Shown: positions 9,663 through 19,865 of the stretch, one piece after another
Numbering within the stretch: position 1 is the first letter of the stretch
How the letters are laid out: every line of letters starts with the position of its first letter
Assembly (NCBI GenBank): GCA_001643675.2
Contig: LSRY02000007.1
Coordinates: forward strand, 1,059,001-1,123,000
Direction: 5' to 3'
DNA from: Monocercomonoides exilis
Taxonomy: Eukaryota; Preaxostyla; Oxymonadida; Polymastigidae
Length of the DNA: 64,000 nt
Notes under the pieces: model-generated
What the model was told of the DNA's origin: nothing
The model's database searches: none
Seen by the model: only the letters and a program-made list of their open reading frames with translations
Translations under genes and position numbers: made by a program

Positions 9663-12077
9663 ATGACAAACTCCCCAACAGACACTGACAACGTAATCCA
9701 ACAACCAATTGATTCAATGGAAACAGAACAGATAACGGTGGGAGAACGAATGAAAGATCACATTATTGACTTGTTCGACTACAAGAAATACTCTGACAAG
9801 AAGCAGGGTCAACGACACACTGGAACAGCTGTCGATATCAGCAAATGCGAGGATCTCTGTGTCGTTGATGTTGATATTAACAAATCCCTTCAACCTGAAC
9901 AAACGAAAACCATCAGGAATTCCATTCTCGACAAACTCCCCCGAAACATCGGACTTGTACAAACAGCTCATGGTGGTCTTCACATTTATTGTGAGCTGTG
10001 TGGTTATCCCCTCAAATGTTCATCACAAACCAAAGTGTTCACGAGTCCAGAGAACGATATCGACATTTTTGCAGGTTTTGGGGATGGAAAACAGAGGCTT
10101 GTTGTTCAAGCTGACTCTTCATACAGAGAGATGAAAGATGGCAAGAGAATCATCACCAAATACATTTCCCTCAACAATCACAGAGAGCTCACAGATCTTT
10201 CATCACTCGAAAGTGTTCTTGACGTATTCGGTATTGACCTCAAAACAGAGAATACATCAGCGACAATTGCAGCTGAACCATACAATCTTCTCACACAAGA
10301 TGGCGTCGTTGATATGTCTCCAACTGTCGCTCTTGCTCTTATCGATGGACTCAAAGATGTTGAAATACATAACGATACAGGTTCTCTGTCACTTGATTCT
10401 GAGTTAACTCTTTTACCGTTATTTGCAGCTCTCAACTCTCTCGTCAACATTAACGGTTTCGACAACCAATTGATAGATTTTCTTTACAATCAGATCAAAG
10501 AAACAGCTGCTCTTACAGCAAATGCTATCACTCACTTTGAAGAAAAACGAAACAGGTACAGAGACAATAAGTCACATCCATTTGTTCTTCAAAAGATTGT
10601 CAAGAGATGGAATCCAACATATTACAACGATGTGATCATTCCACTCCTCAGAAAAGAGAATGAGCAAAAGGAAGAACCTCCACGAGAGATTACTGTTCAT
10701 GAAATTGATCTCAACTCATCGTTCTCATTCTCTGAAATCAGGGATAAAGCTTGTCGAAAACAATACTCCACACTGTCGGAAGTTGCCGAAGATCTCACAA
10801 AAGTTCTGAGGTTTGTTGAAACAAAGATGGAATTCATTGTGAAAGAGTTTGACATTCACACCTCTTGTTATTCAATTACATTCAAGACAAAATCAGCAAT
10901 GTACGAACTGTTCAAAACAATAAAACTCTGGCATGATGACAAAAAGACTCTCACAGTTGAGACAGCTTTCGAACAATACTCACATGTTCTATCGATCGAT
11001 GGGGTGAAGTTCTTCTCAGATAACCCTCGAATATTCTCTTTGTTCCATGGGTTCAAATACCAAATGGCAAACGAACAAAATGACGAAATCATCAAACCAT
11101 TCCTCGATTTCACACGAGAAGTTATTGCCAACAACAACGATGAACTCTTTCAATACATCCTCTGTTGGATTTCGTCAATTGTTCAAAATCCTGGTAAAAA
11201 AGCAGAAACATCACTTGTTCTCAAAGGTTTGCAAGGTATTGGAAAGAATGTCTGGACAAATGTTCTTGCTGAACTGTTGGCAGGATATTCACGTCCAAAT
11301 GTCACAGAGATTGCAGAACTGACAGGACAGTTCAACTCCATCGTCGAAGGGAAAATGCTCATCGTTCTTAACGAATTGAAGAATGTTGGAGATGATCGAA
11401 CAGCTAACGTTGACGCATTGAAGAGTATTATCACAGATTCAACAATCAGAATCAATGAGAAGAATCAGCCAAGAAGAACAGCTGAGAACGTAGCTAATTT
11501 CATATTTGTGACAAATCACACATACCCAGAAAAAATTGAGATTGGTGACAGAAGATATGTTGTTTGTGATTGTAACTCAAAATATAAGAACAATCTCACA
11601 TTCTTCAAGGATTTCACCAACTCTTTCGACAATGAATTCTATGAACAACTTTTCTGTTATTTTCTCAGCAAAGATCTCACCAATTTCAACACAAGGGCTA
11701 TTCCAACAACTGAGACAAAGGAAGATATCATTGCAGCATCACTCTCTGTCATCGATGTGTTCTGTCAGGAGCATTACAATAAACTCAAAAAAGGGTGGAG
11801 ATGTTCCGAAGCATTATGTTTCAGACCAGTTGAATACAGGAACGATCATTCATTCCAACCAGCAATTAAAGACAGATGTAAGCGCAAGAGAATGGGTGGA
11901 AGAGACGGACGAGTGTGGTGTTATAAACTTAAACCAGAGTATGAACAGCTCCTCAAACGACGAGAATATGTAGATTACATGGACTGTTCTGTGGAAATCA
12001 ACAAAACATATTCGTTTTTTTGGAAATCATTAATACACAAACTATGCAAAAAGTGTGTGCCACCAACGAATAAATAA
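9663..12077 (+). CDS. PrimPol (AEP) - superfamily 3 helicase fusion, replication protein
   Basis: Predicted DNA primase-polymerase fused to an SF3 helicase, 804 residues from the ATG at 9663. The frame is open upstream to 9498, but that stretch reads through noncoding repeat sequence. The N-terminal archaeo-eukaryotic primase part shows the catalytic triad of motifs: CVVDVDIN (D69, D71), TAHGGLHIY (H107) and NDIDIF (D132, D134). The C-terminal helicase has Walker A GLQGIGKN (K528), Walker B MLIVLNELKN (E571), motif C FIFVTN (N618) and a following DRRY arginine finger. All key residues are present and there are no stops, frameshifts or introns, unlike host genes of this size nearby. The protein could prime, extend and unwind its own DNA. 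The stop TAA lies at the edge of the right repeat. Architecture resembles virophage/transpoviron PrimPol-S3H; no DNA polymerase B is present. Confidence 0.9.
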   Translation: MTNSPTDTDNVIQQPIDSMETEQITVGERMKDHIIDLFDYKKYSDKKQGQRHTGTAVDISKCEDLCVVDVDINKSLQPEQTKTIRNSILDKLPRNIGLVQTAHGGLHIYCELCGYPLKCSSQTKVFTSPENDIDIFAGFGDGKQRLVVQADSSYREMKDGKRIITKYISLNNHRELTDLSSLESVLDVFGIDLKTENTSATIAAEPYNLLTQDGVVDMSPTVALALIDGLKDVEIHNDTGSLSLDSELTLLPLFAALNSLVNINGFDNQLIDFLYNQIKETAALTANAITHFEEKRNRYRDNKSHPFVLQKIVKRWNPTYYNDVIIPLLRKENEQKEEPPREITVHEIDLNSSFSFSEIRDKACRKQYSTLSEVAEDLTKVLRFVETKMEFIVKEFDIHTSCYSITFKTKSAMYELFKTIKLWHDDKKTLTVETAFEQYSHVLSIDGVKFFSDNPRIFSLFHGFKYQMANEQNDEIIKPFLDFTREVIANNNDELFQYILCWISSIVQNPGKKAETSLVLKGLQGIGKNVWTNVLAELLAGYSRPNVTEIAELTGQFNSIVEGKMLIVLNELKNVGDDRTANVDALKSIITDSTIRINEKNQPRRTAENVANFIFVTNHTYPEKIEIGDRRYVVCDCNSKYKNNLTFFKDFTNSFDNEFYEQLFCYFLSKDLTNFNTRAIPTTETKEDIIAASLSVIDVFCQEHYNKLKKGWRCSEALCFRPVEYRNDHSFQPAIKDRCKRKRMGGRDGRVWCYKLKPEYEQLLKRREYVDYMDCSVEINKTYSFFWKSLIHKLCKKCVPPTNK

Positions 12078-12452
12078 TGTGTACCACCGACGATATCATG
12101 TGGCAATGTGGCAAAATGATAACACAATCGAAAATAAATAATAACCCTCAAAATCATGGTAAATTAGGGGTAAATTGCTCATGTTGGCAGAAATGGCATG
12201 TTGGCAGCTCTTTTCAGATGAAATTAAACTATCCTGGACACCTGGACACGTGGACACGCTTCCAGCACGGAGATTTAACTCAATATTTCCCTTCCGCTGA
12301 GCCTCAGACATTGCCACAATCCGGTGTCCAGTTTACCGGTTTACACTTTTCCAATCAAAAATATTGTTGTTGGCAATCAACTATAACGTCATCGCGGACA
12401 CTGTTTGAAATAATTAACTGTACAACAAACGTGAACCACTTGTTATATTTCA

Positions 12453-12704
12453 TCAATTAACACATTTTGCCCTATCAAGCCTGTGCAGGCAATAACCACT
12501 AACTTTTTCCATCAACTCATCTAACAACTCATCACTTTCGATAACCTTTCTCCTCAATATCTTAATCAACTTCTTCTGTTTCTCAGTTACATGTTCGTTG
12601 TAATACTTTGTTTCTTCTTTTCGTTTTTCCTGAAACTGTTTAATCTGTTTCTGTTGAGCCTCTTTCGCTTCTTCAACAGTTGCGTATATCTTCTTCCGAC
12701 CCAT
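12453..12704 (-). CDS. 83-residue basic coiled-coil protein, right TIR copy
   Basis: Identical in protein sequence to the ORF at 8690-8941 and pointing inward from the other end. Conservation of both copies follows from the near-identity of the repeat arms, so it does not by itself prove selection. Confidence 0.55.
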   Translation of the reverse strand: MGRKKIYATVEEAKEAQQKQIKQFQEKRKEETKYYNEHVTEKQKKLIKILRRKVIESDELLDELMEKVSGYCLHRLDRAKCVN

Positions 12705-13200
12705 TTACGATAAAACAAAAAAACAAAATCAATTATTTTTATTTACGATTTCACCAATGATCACATCAACGATTTTATCAACGTTCGACACATGTTCAAC
12801 TCATGTTTGACTCATGTTTGACTCATGTATTTCATCAACGAAAACACCAATTTTCACACAATTTCACCACTAATTTACCAACTTGAACATAAATTTAGTT
12901 AATCTTCCAGTTAATGTTTTAGCTAATTCTCCTCCTTGGAGATATGGTATACCCGCTATGGATATATCTCGATTACACCTATCAATAACTCCATCTTAAT
13001 AGAACATCACTGAATATCTAATCATGAGAAACCCCTAAGATTATCAGCTATCTCCTCATGATCTCTATATTATTACCATCACCTATTCCAGCTTATTACA
13101 CTAAATGACTACTACCATCAGATATTCATAAAACGATCTCTATCATATAACAATTGCCTATTCAACTTATTATACAAGATGATAACAATTATTAGATATA

Positions 13201-13627
13201 CAATGAAGTTCGGTTGTAATCACATTCGATTTTGCACGATTTTTTGTGATTATTACCGAACTTGATTATAACCGAACCATCTTTTTCATTGAAAATTTTA
13301 ACTGAAATAATTTTTTATGATGAAGAAAAGTATTTTTTCAATATTTATTGAAATCCACACATTTGTTTCAATTTTTCAATTTTCAATGATTCAATGTTCT
13401 TTATTGTTAATAATAAAGCAGAAAATAACAACTTTCATTTTTTCAAAAATTTCAAAATAGACAGAAAAATACCCATTATTTTTTAAAAATTGTGATTATT
13501 CGCGATTTTGGTGTGATTATAACCGATGAAATTTCACTGAAAAAATGCTTAATTTTTTGATGCGAGAAAAAATGTGATTATTCGCGGTCTTGATTACAAC
13601 CGAGGTGATTATGACCGAGCTTCACTG
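13201..13627. mobile_element. Nested MITE, mariner/pogo-like, with TA target duplication
   Basis: Terminal inverted repeats of about 23 bp (left opens CAATGAAGTTCGGTTG; right ends CGAGCTTCACTG) are flanked on both sides by TA (13199-13200 and 13628-13629). No ORF. Internal copies of GTGATTAT-ACCG motifs in both orientations repeat the terminal sequence. The length, TA flanks and CAGTGAAG-type ends fit a non-autonomous Tc1/mariner or pogo derivative. It sits only in the right arm of the PrimPol element, so it arrived after that element formed. Confidence 0.8.
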
Positions 13628-13884
13628 TACATAAATAGATAATATTGATAGACCTCATCGAGGTGGATCCATAGCGGGTTTACCATATCTCTAAAGGCAA
13701 AATGCGAAGTTGTTAAAATTTTGTATTTCTTCGAAACCCAGGCAAAGATTACCAATTGAGAAATTCATTGGTTTGCAAACATATTTGAATTCGAATTAAA
13801 TTCATATACTTGTGTTTGAAGAAATGTTTTTTTTTACTTTGAACATTGCAGTTAGAAGGGCAGAAATAGAAATTTGAACGAACG

Positions 13885-14514
13885 AATGAGCCCATGGATG
13901 AGATGAACAAAGAAGAATTCAAATTCGTTTTCATGACCGAATTGTTTGATGAAATTCAATCGAGGATTGAAAAAAGAAAATAGATTTTTATTATGCAATT
14001 TTGCTGCTAAAGCGTATTGATGTTGCATTAAACTATATAAATATAATTTTGATGACTTTGATGAATCATCATTGGGCATAATGGTTCAAAACATGATTGC
14101 TGAAGAAGAAAAGAGAAAAGAAGGAAAGAATGAAACACATTTAACTGATCTTTGTGAATGCAATATTTCTCTTACTCACGATTTCTTTCCTGAATTATCT
14201 TCGATTTGTGTGCCTTGTTTCCAAAAGTTGCGTTGAATCAAGATGATAACAAGGAGACTGAGAAAGAAGCGGAAATACCATTATCAGGTTTGACAACTTT
14301 TGAACTGAGAGAATGAAAACTCTTTTTCTTTTTGATGTTTTGGAATTTAATCTTTGTTTTTTTTTAAGTCCATTCAACAAAAACTTTATCTGAATGAAAT
14401 CAAAGAAATCATCAAATATCATCAAGATAATTTCAGTCTGACACAACTCGCCTATCAGTGTGCTTGGGACTTCTCAATCCATCGATTTTACGATGAAAAT
14501 TTGGATGATAATAT
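13885..14514 (+). pseudogene. 5' half of decayed multi-copy family gene
   Basis: Coding remnants in shifting frames: EEFKFVFMTELFDEIQSR near 13910, FDDFDESSLGIMVQNMIAEE near 14050, LCECNISLTHDFFPELSSIC near 14150, KLYLNEIKEIIKYHQDN near 14380 and AYQCAWDFSIHRFYDENLDD up to 14510. Their order and wording match, from memory, a large ARM-like hypothetical family of Monocercomonoides. Frameshifts and stops separate the pieces. The ORF breaks abruptly at 14514, where a TIR element is inserted; the continuation resumes at 18700. Confidence 0.7.
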
Positions 14515-15049
14515 GTGTGGTTTTTTTTGATATCATAAAAATAGATCAAAAAATGAAATAATAAATTTAATTGTGGAACTTAAGATCATCCGAAAAATTA
14601 CGGTTTTTGATAAGAAAATGGCTTATACAATCACAACATTGTTTGCTTTATTCATAAAAATATAAAAAACATACCTTTTTACGTTTTCAGTGAAAAATGC
14701 AATTTTTGATCTTGAAAAAAATGGGAAAAAAAAAACAAAAAACTGTTAAATATTAATATCAAGTTTATCAACTTGCTAAACTATCCTTATAAATAAAAAA
14801 TACTTTAAAAGACTTAATTAAAACAGTTTGTTAAAAAGATTGTTTCAAAATAGATTTAATAACTTTTAAATTATGAAAGAAATTGGTTTTCTTCACTTAA
14901 TTTTTTTCTTCAACTGAAATATCATAACAAAACATTAGCCCTTTCTTTTCGATTCAGTTGCTTCATCAAACGTTGAATGAAATACAAGGAAATCAATAAT
15001 CGATGGATAAAACTGATTCAGTCTCGTCTTTTCTCTCTTTATTCTCTCA

Positions 15050-17880
15050 TCACTTGTCCTTTCTGCTTCCTTTTCCATCCTCTCCTAATCTTCGTTCCAT
15101 TTCTACTCCGCTACTAAAAAATCCTCCTTGTGAAAATGTCTCTGAAGTTGTTTGATTTCTCTCCATCACTTTCTGTGTCATTCTTCTCGTTGTGTTCCTC
15201 GATAACTCCAATTGCTTGTTAATCTCCTCTTGAAACAAATTTGCCTTCACACTCAGCTCATTAGCCGCTGTGTGAGCGATCAGGTGAGAAAAGGAGGAGG
15301 AGGAGGAGGAAGTGGAAGAGGAGGAAGAGGAAGAGGACGATGAAGGAGAAGCAGTAGTTGTTGAAGAAGAAGAAGAAGAAGAACGAAAATCCTTCGAAAC
15401 AAATTTATTCAAATCTTCCATGGCCATTTTCGATTCCAATTCCAAAGGCAATGCATATGACTTTTCATCTGAAGACATCAGCTTCCTCTCCACATTCGCA
15501 CTTGTCTTTCTGGCACTGGCTATTCTGTTTGAAGCAGCCACTATCGACATCTGGTCGAGTGGTTCAAGCGGATCGAGCGGGCAAAGAAGAGGAAGCGCCT
15601 ACGACAGGAATGATTGGCCAGAAACAGACGCAGCGATGGATGTGGCAGCAGGGGAGAGGGCTTCAAGAAGTGTGGAGCTGGTGGAGAAGGAAGGAGAACC
15701 AGTTGGGGAGCTGTCTGGAATCAATTTGCGGGGGCTGAGTGAAGGCGAGAAGGAGAGGAAATGCTGAAGCTGAGGTTCTCCTAAGGAATGGTTGTTCTGA
15801 TTTTCTGGAGGCATACTCAATGTGTCTGAAGGGAATAGAGGAAGTTCCCCATCGAAGTCGGATTTGAGGTGTGTGGAGTCAGAAAGCTGACCGGCGGTGA
15901 GGTAAGATGGCATAAACAGCGTGGGGAAAACTAATCAAGATAAGTAGCTGAGCACATCAGAAACCGCATCGTCGTCACGCAGCCTCACCGATTGTTCGCG
16001 GATGACTGAGTTGTAAAAGGTATCATATGCAAATCTTGTGTTGTCTGCTTCACTCCTGCTTTTGGTGTGTTCGAGTGGGAAACCAGCCAGATGGCTCTCA
16101 AATTCTGCAGTGGTGATGGCGGCTGAACGGCTGCGCTAGAGATAGCTGTGGCTGATGACGTCTGCGGGAGTGGGGCGGTGTGCGGAGGGCATGAAGGTGG
16201 TGAGGTGTATTGAAGAAGAAAAAGAGGAGGAAGAGGAAGAAGAGGAGGAGGAAGTAGAAGAAGAAGAAGATGATGATGATGAAACAACATGAGAAGCATC
16301 TTGTGTTGCAACGTTTGAATCATTCAATGCAGAAGCAGCATCAAACGAAGTCAACGTCTTTTCCAGCGAAATCGGCGCGAGTTGGGGCAGCCCAAACACT
16401 TCCACAGTGCACAGAAGATCTGGCACCCTCTCTCTGTTTGTGTGTCTGTGGTGACACAATGACAACATGGAGCTGGAAACAGCTGCAGGGATCAGAGAAA
16501 GCGTGAGTTCCTCGTAGATCGGAGGGAGAGGAGCAGAAATCAATGCAATGGCTGCGGCGGTGGGCATTTCGAGCTCGGATTCAGAGGCAGATGCAGACGC
16601 AGATCCCTGAGAAGGAGAGAGAGAAGGGAAAGAAGAACGAAAAGAAGGAGATGAAGAAGGGGAAGAGAAAGAAGAAGAAGAAGAAGAAGAAGAAGAAAAA
16701 GAAGAAGAACTTTTGGAGATGGAGGAAGGAGAAGAAGAAGAAGAAGGATGAGGAGAAAAAAAAAACAAGAAAAAGATTCGATTGAAAAAGAAGAAGAAGA
16801 AGAAGAAGCAATATTTGACTGAAGAAAATTTTGCGTATTTTTGGCCATGCGATTCATAACAGGCGTGCTTGTTGCTGAATAAACAGGTGAATTGTGAGAA
16901 GGCGAATTTTGTGTTTGCAAACCGAAAAATGAGGAAGATGGTTGATTGAATGGAGGAGGATTATCTGTAGAAGAAGAAGAAGACAAAGAAGAAGATGCAG
17001 TTGAGAAATGCGAAAACAGTTGAACAACATTTATGATGTTGAGAATTATTTATGTTAAGTCGTTGGTAGACCAAAACGTCTCGCTTGCTGTATAAACTTC
17101 ACATTTGTTTGAAAAAATTCAATCACAAAATGTGTTACGAACAGATTGTGGAGATCAATCTTGCTGTATTTCTCCAAAGTCAAGTGACTTTCCTTTTGCG
17201 ATTTCCTCTCATTTCCCCTCAATAATAGAAAATGTTAATATCACTCAATTTCTTTTCCTTTCCTTTCCCTTCTTCCATTTAGCTCACAAAATCATCAAAA
17301 AATATCAATTCCCTTCCTTTTCTTCTCTTTCGCAGTCTCTTCCATAAAACATTCTCCTCTCATAAAAAATACCCCTCTTCCAATCGAACATTTCTCATTT
17401 TCCCTCTTCTCATCGGCTTTCACCCTCTTTTCCTTTTTTTCAAATTCCACTTCTCCAATTTGTCTCAAATATCTTCCTCACTATCCTCAGCCACTTCACT
17501 ATATATTTTCTGCATTATCTTCCTCAAATCTCCATCTGCTCCTTCCCCATCCCTTTGTCTCCAAATTTCTTTCATTCAAAAATCTCTCTTGAAAGATTAA
17601 CATTCAAAAAAACACTCAACTCCCACCCCCTGCCACAAATAATCCTCTTTCATCTCTTCTCTGCCCCATATCCCTCATGTGCCTGGTGTTGATGAGATAA
17701 ACATCAAATACTTCTTTTGGTAGTTGAGAATATTATAAAAGGAGATGATCATGACAAAAACAGAAAAAACACCTCTGGACATCCACCACAATGTGTACGG
17801 CCTGAGAAGACCCTCCAGTGAGATACACGATGTATTTCGTGGAGATGTATTTCTTGTTGCATTCAACCATTCTGAGACTG
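15050..17880 (-). pseudogene. Decayed Ser-rich gene inside the 4.2 kb element
   Basis: From 16768 to 15050 one frame stays coding-like but is broken by three in-frame stops: TAG at 16136-16138, TGA at 15935-15937 and TAG at 15599-15601. The segments read across them naturally (EFESHLAGFPLEHTKS, TFYNSVIREQSVRLRDDD, ANELSVKANLFQEEINKQLE). Upstream, a frame change inside a Ser tract near 16770 leads to SSSSSTDNPPPFNQPSSS, and a likely 5' exon near 17870 reads MVECNKKYISTKYIVYLTGG. Long Ser and Glu-complement tracts cause large shadow ORFs on the plus strand. I do not recognise the product. It is a captured or trapped host gene rather than a transposase, as far as can be seen. Confidence 0.6.
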
Positions 17881-17933
17881 AAATGAAGAGATTGATTTAT
17901 TTTGAATGATGATGGCTGTGGAAATGAAGCTGT

Positions 17934-18250
17934 TTGACAAAATACAGTCGAAGGGCAGTTTGGTTTTTATTTATTTTTCTATATATGAATATTTATCTGT
18001 TGACTGTTTTTGAGTTGTTTTCAGGGCAGGAAGTGGAAAAGAATGAAAATGAGAAAAAGCGGGATATCTCGTTGTGCAGGGTGGATATGGAGTTGGGAGA
18101 GAGAATCCATACGAAAAGTGCCCAGGGTGAAGGGATTGGAAGGAAATTGTAGATGATATTTTTGTAAAAAATAGTTTTTGGATATTGAGTGTGGAATTGA
18201 AAAAAAGCAAAAATCTTACATATTTCAGAATAGCAAGCAATTAGTGAACT
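17934..18250 (+). repeat. Segment X, copy 1
   Basis: Shares clear similarity with 22320-22640 in the same orientation: a stretch opening TGAATATTTATCTGTTGAC, a G/A-rich middle, then AAAGTGCCCAGGGTGAAGG and a following ORF-like piece. The translated core RIHTKSAQGEGIG versus RIHKESAQDERIW suggests a decayed coding origin. It lies near the right end of the 4.2 kb element. Confidence 0.55.
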
Positions 18251-18699
18251 CAAAGGAAGGTAATGATTATTGGAAAGGCTGCTTTGCGAAATGCTTTGCT
18301 AAAGCTGTCGAAAATTATTGTTTTCAACAAATGCTTTTATATCTTTAGCATCAATTTCTTAATTTCTTTGCAACAACATCTTAAAACAAATTTTTATATA
18401 AAAATTTAATTGATTATGTATTGTTATTATTGTTTTCACGTTTAAAAAACCAGTAAACTTTTGTTTTGTTCTGTTTATTTAAGTTTCGATTTTTTTGAAA
18501 AAATTTTAATATTTTTTTTAAAATATGTTACAAAAACAATTGGAAACAAATATAAATCAACAAATAAATAATAATAACAATATATTAAACAATATTTTCG
18601 CATAATTAAACAAAAATATTTTCGATTCAACCCCACCCTTAATGAAAATTTTTTATGATCAAACGTCGGAATTTTTTATGATATCAAAAAAAACCACCC

Positions 18700-19284
18700 A
18701 TATTGTGAATGAGCTGCATGTCGGAAGAGAATCAACAAGAGAATTGAAAGAGCTGGAAAATTCTATGGGTTTAAAAAGAGAGAAAAGCAAAAAGGAGGGA
18801 GAGAAAAAGAAAGAGAAGAAGTAATCGCGTTGAAAAGATGGCTGAGAACATTGGTATCTTTTTTCGACTTATGCACGTTGTTGTATGAATAGTTTGCTGG
18901 ACTTATTGGGTGTGCTGAAGACGTATTTCAAGCAGCAAAGGAATATAATGAAGAAATATGTTCTTTGTGAATTAATTCCTATCAAGATGCAGCAAAAAGC
19001 ACATCAGTGAAAGATAAAAACTTGCTGAAGAGCTGTTGAAGCTGTTTTGGAGGGGATTCAGCCACCAGCATTGGATAATGAAATAGTATATGAAAGCTTG
19101 GTTTTTTTTAAATATAATTACAAGGAAATTGAAATGGAATAAGAAAGATGGAACAGATGAAGCGAAAAGAAAAGAGTTGAAAACGAAAATGTTCAAAAAG
19201 TTGGAGGAAGAAGGTTTCGAAGATATAATTGATTGTTTTCATGGAATATGTGATAAAATTTACGAAGAAAATGACGACGAATGA
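18700..19284 (+). pseudogene. 3' half of decayed multi-copy family gene
   Basis: Continues the reading frame of 13885-14514 after the TIR element: IVNELHVGRESTRELKELEN, then RWLRTLVSFFDLCTLLYE, a TAG, FAGLIGCAEDVFQAAKEYNE, a TGA, and after a frame shift AVEAVLEGIQPPALDNEIV and KLEEEGFEDIIDCFHGICDK up to a stop at 19282-19284. The order agrees with the same remembered oxymonad family. Multiple stops make it a pseudogene regardless of the insertion. Confidence 0.7.
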
Positions 19285-19865
19285 TGAATTATCATTCGAC
19301 ATTTCCAATTATCTTGAGAATGCTTAAATAACGAAAACTCATTTGTTTTTTTCACTTCAATTTTCATTTTTTTCATTTTTTCATCATTTCGTTAAAATAA
19401 AAATCAGAGAATGAAAGATATATTGATACATTTGTTTCATATCTTTTAAATAGGGAAAAAAAATTCAAAAAGATAATTTAATAATTCAAAAAGAAGAGTT
19501 ATAGGAAGATTCATGTTTATTTTGATTCAGGAGGTGCTTTTCTGTTACGATAGCCTCTTCAATTTCGCCTGTAAGTGAATGATAATAAATTGTTCTAGGG
19601 CATTCCAAAATACTCCCATCAAAAGTATTGCACTCATCTTTGTTCATTCGCATAATTCCTCTGCTTTCAGTGAAAGTGAATATTTTGAAATGAAGAAATG
19701 ATTCTTTATAAGCAAGATTGATTTTGAGCTCCATCCTCAAATTATCTTTTTATCTTTTGTTTTGATCATTATTCCAGTAAAAATCACAACAGCTCCAAGT
19801 GCCACTGACTTGCATGATCCGAGAAGGAAGATTTTGTTCGCTTATAGAAGTGAAAAAATGAAAGG
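19285..19865. other. Spacer, weak minus-strand ORF
   Basis: AT-rich. A minus-strand ORF of 84 codons (19486-19740) has normal composition and reads CNTFDGSILECPRTIYYHSL, but it has no partner exons or recognised domain. I leave it unassigned. Confidence 0.3.

Larger units (their letters stand above)
8206..13692 (+). mobile_element. PrimPol-SF3 helicase element with >1 kb terminal inverted repeats
   Basis: The 5487-bp unit is bounded by inverted termini starting AGAGATATGGTA (8206) and ending TACCATATCTCT (13692). Each end carries a second, inverted copy of the terminal motif about 220 bp (left) or 720 bp (right) inward, at 8423-8458 and 12936-12971. The inverted repeats run to about 9297 on the left and from 12096 on the right. 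The unique centre holds one intact gene for a PrimPol-SF3 helicase, and each repeat holds one 83-residue ORF. I see no transposase, integrase, reverse transcriptase or capsid gene, and no clear target duplication. PrimPol-S3H proteins are typical of virophages, transpovirons and polinton-like viruses, so a degenerate or minimal replicon is plausible. The boundaries are seen directly; the mobile nature is inferred. Confidence 0.85.
12096..13692 (-). repeat. Right terminal inverted repeat of the PrimPol element
   Basis: Inverse counterpart of the left repeat. It is longer because of a nested 427-bp MITE (13201-13627) and a second copy of the subterminal unit of about 80 bp. The inner 840 bp matches the left arm without indels. 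Confidence 0.9.
14515..18699. mobile_element. 4.2 kb TIR element inserted in a family pseudogene, ATAT duplication
   Basis: The ends are inverted repeats of 27 bp with one mismatch: GTGTGG, eight T, GATATCATAAAAA on the left, and the inverse with GGGTGG on the right. The sequence ATAT is present immediately left (14511-14514) and right (18700-18703). Removing the element and one ATAT restores the reading frame DENLDDN-IVNELHVGRES, which is the expected continuation of the host pseudogene. The cargo is a decayed Ser-rich minus-strand gene (15050-17880) and a segment shared with the hAT element. No transposase is recognisable, so it is probably non-autonomous; the superfamily is unknown. Confidence 0.8.

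Noticed and set aside
15312-16785. Glu/Lys-rich plus-strand ORFs
   Set aside because: They are the complement of Ser/Leu-rich tracts of the minus-strand pseudogene.
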